From Winogradskyella helgolandensis (GTDB lineage: Bacteria; Bacteroidota; Bacteroidia; Flavobacteriales; Flavobacteriaceae): 64,000 nt of DNA. The notes beneath the pieces were generated by a model that was not told where the DNA came from, did not search any database, and was given only the letters and a program-made list of their open reading frames with translations. A program made the translations under genes and the position numbers. Positions within the stretch are counted from its first letter, which is position 1. Every line of letters begins with the position of its first letter. Below are positions 63,968 through 64,000 of this stretch, piece after piece. The DNA lies in assembly GCF_013404085.1 (NCBI RefSeq), contig NZ_JABFHO010000001.1, forward strand, positions 1,488,001-1,552,000, written 5' to 3'.

Positions 63968-64000
63968 ATGGGGAAGATGATAAATATTGATATAGATCTA
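63968..64000 (+). CDS. Possible start of a further gene (runs off window)
   Basis: An ATG at 63968 (or 63977) opens a frame reading MGKMINIDIDL that is still open at the end of the window. It is only 11 codons, too short to name. The 139-base region before it is AT-rich with no clear hairpin. Confidence 0.25.
   Translation, partial: MGKMINIDIDL

Noticed and set aside
1..64000. tRNA, rRNA, CRISPR array, insertion sequence, prophage or defence genes
   Set aside because: Both strands and the gaps were read for these and none could be supported.

Overview
The window is about 64 kb of AT-rich chromosome from a marine member of the Flavobacteriaceae (Bacteroidota). This rests on gene content: a type IX secretion (T9SS) sorting domain, two GLPGLI-family proteins, TonB-receptor-like barrels with carboxypeptidase-regulatory-like N-termini, an Rrf2 regulator, a SAM-II-like riboswitch on metK, laminarin and alginate degrading enzymes, and a general lack of Shine-Dalgarno sequences. 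The genus cannot be fixed by eye. I see no rRNA, tRNA, insertion sequence, prophage, CRISPR array or origin.

Region 1 (1-14.5 kb) is a polysaccharide utilisation locus for a beta-1,3/1,6-glucan, almost certainly laminarin. It holds the 3' end of a GH16 laminarinase, a very large GH149-type beta-1,3-glucan phosphorylase, a GH17 lipoprotein, a clan GH-A lipoprotein, a GH30 lipoprotein (probable beta-1,6 debranching), a GPH/MelB-type sugar symporter, a signal-less GH17, a T9SS-exported non-catalytic protein with three putative glycan-binding modules, and a LacI-type regulator. GH16 would cut outside, the lipoproteins would trim and debranch in the envelope, the symporter would import short products, and the cytosolic phosphorylase and GH17 would finish the work. 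SusC/SusD are not in view and probably lie to the left of base 1.

Region 2 (14.5-34.3 kb) is mostly ordinary chromosome: an 11-residue-repeat lipoprotein resembling LEA proteins, an M20 peptidase, AlkB-like dioxygenase, Kdo transferase (waaA), DegT aminotransferase with an unusual cysteine cluster, galE, amidohydrolase, lspA, fabD, a TPR histidine kinase with LytTR response regulator, an FAD oxidoreductase, an S9 peptidase, an App1-like phosphatase and a deoxynucleoside kinase.

Region 3 (34.4-43.7 kb) is the best candidate for a poorly described system. An RprX/RprY-like two-component pair diverges from a small secreted protein, two GLPGLI proteins and a large TonB-receptor-like barrel. Helically phased TTAAC repeats lie in the divergent promoter and again in front of the second GLPGLI gene. 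A carboxypeptidase-regulatory-like lipoprotein follows on the other strand.

Region 4 (43.7-64 kb) is central metabolism: membrane and soluble pyrophosphatases, a cysE-cysM cysteine pair, a DUF5686 protein, pdhB, etfBA split by a pair of REP-like inverted repeats, a DUF151 nuclease, a nucleoside transporter with an extra periplasmic domain, thyA, a small TonB-like protein, a lone CBM48-like protein, dihydrofolate reductase fused to a 2TM membrane domain, and metK behind a SAM-II-like riboswitch with a strong complementary element downstream. The window closes with a BACON-PL7 alginate lyase lipoprotein and an Rrf2 regulator.
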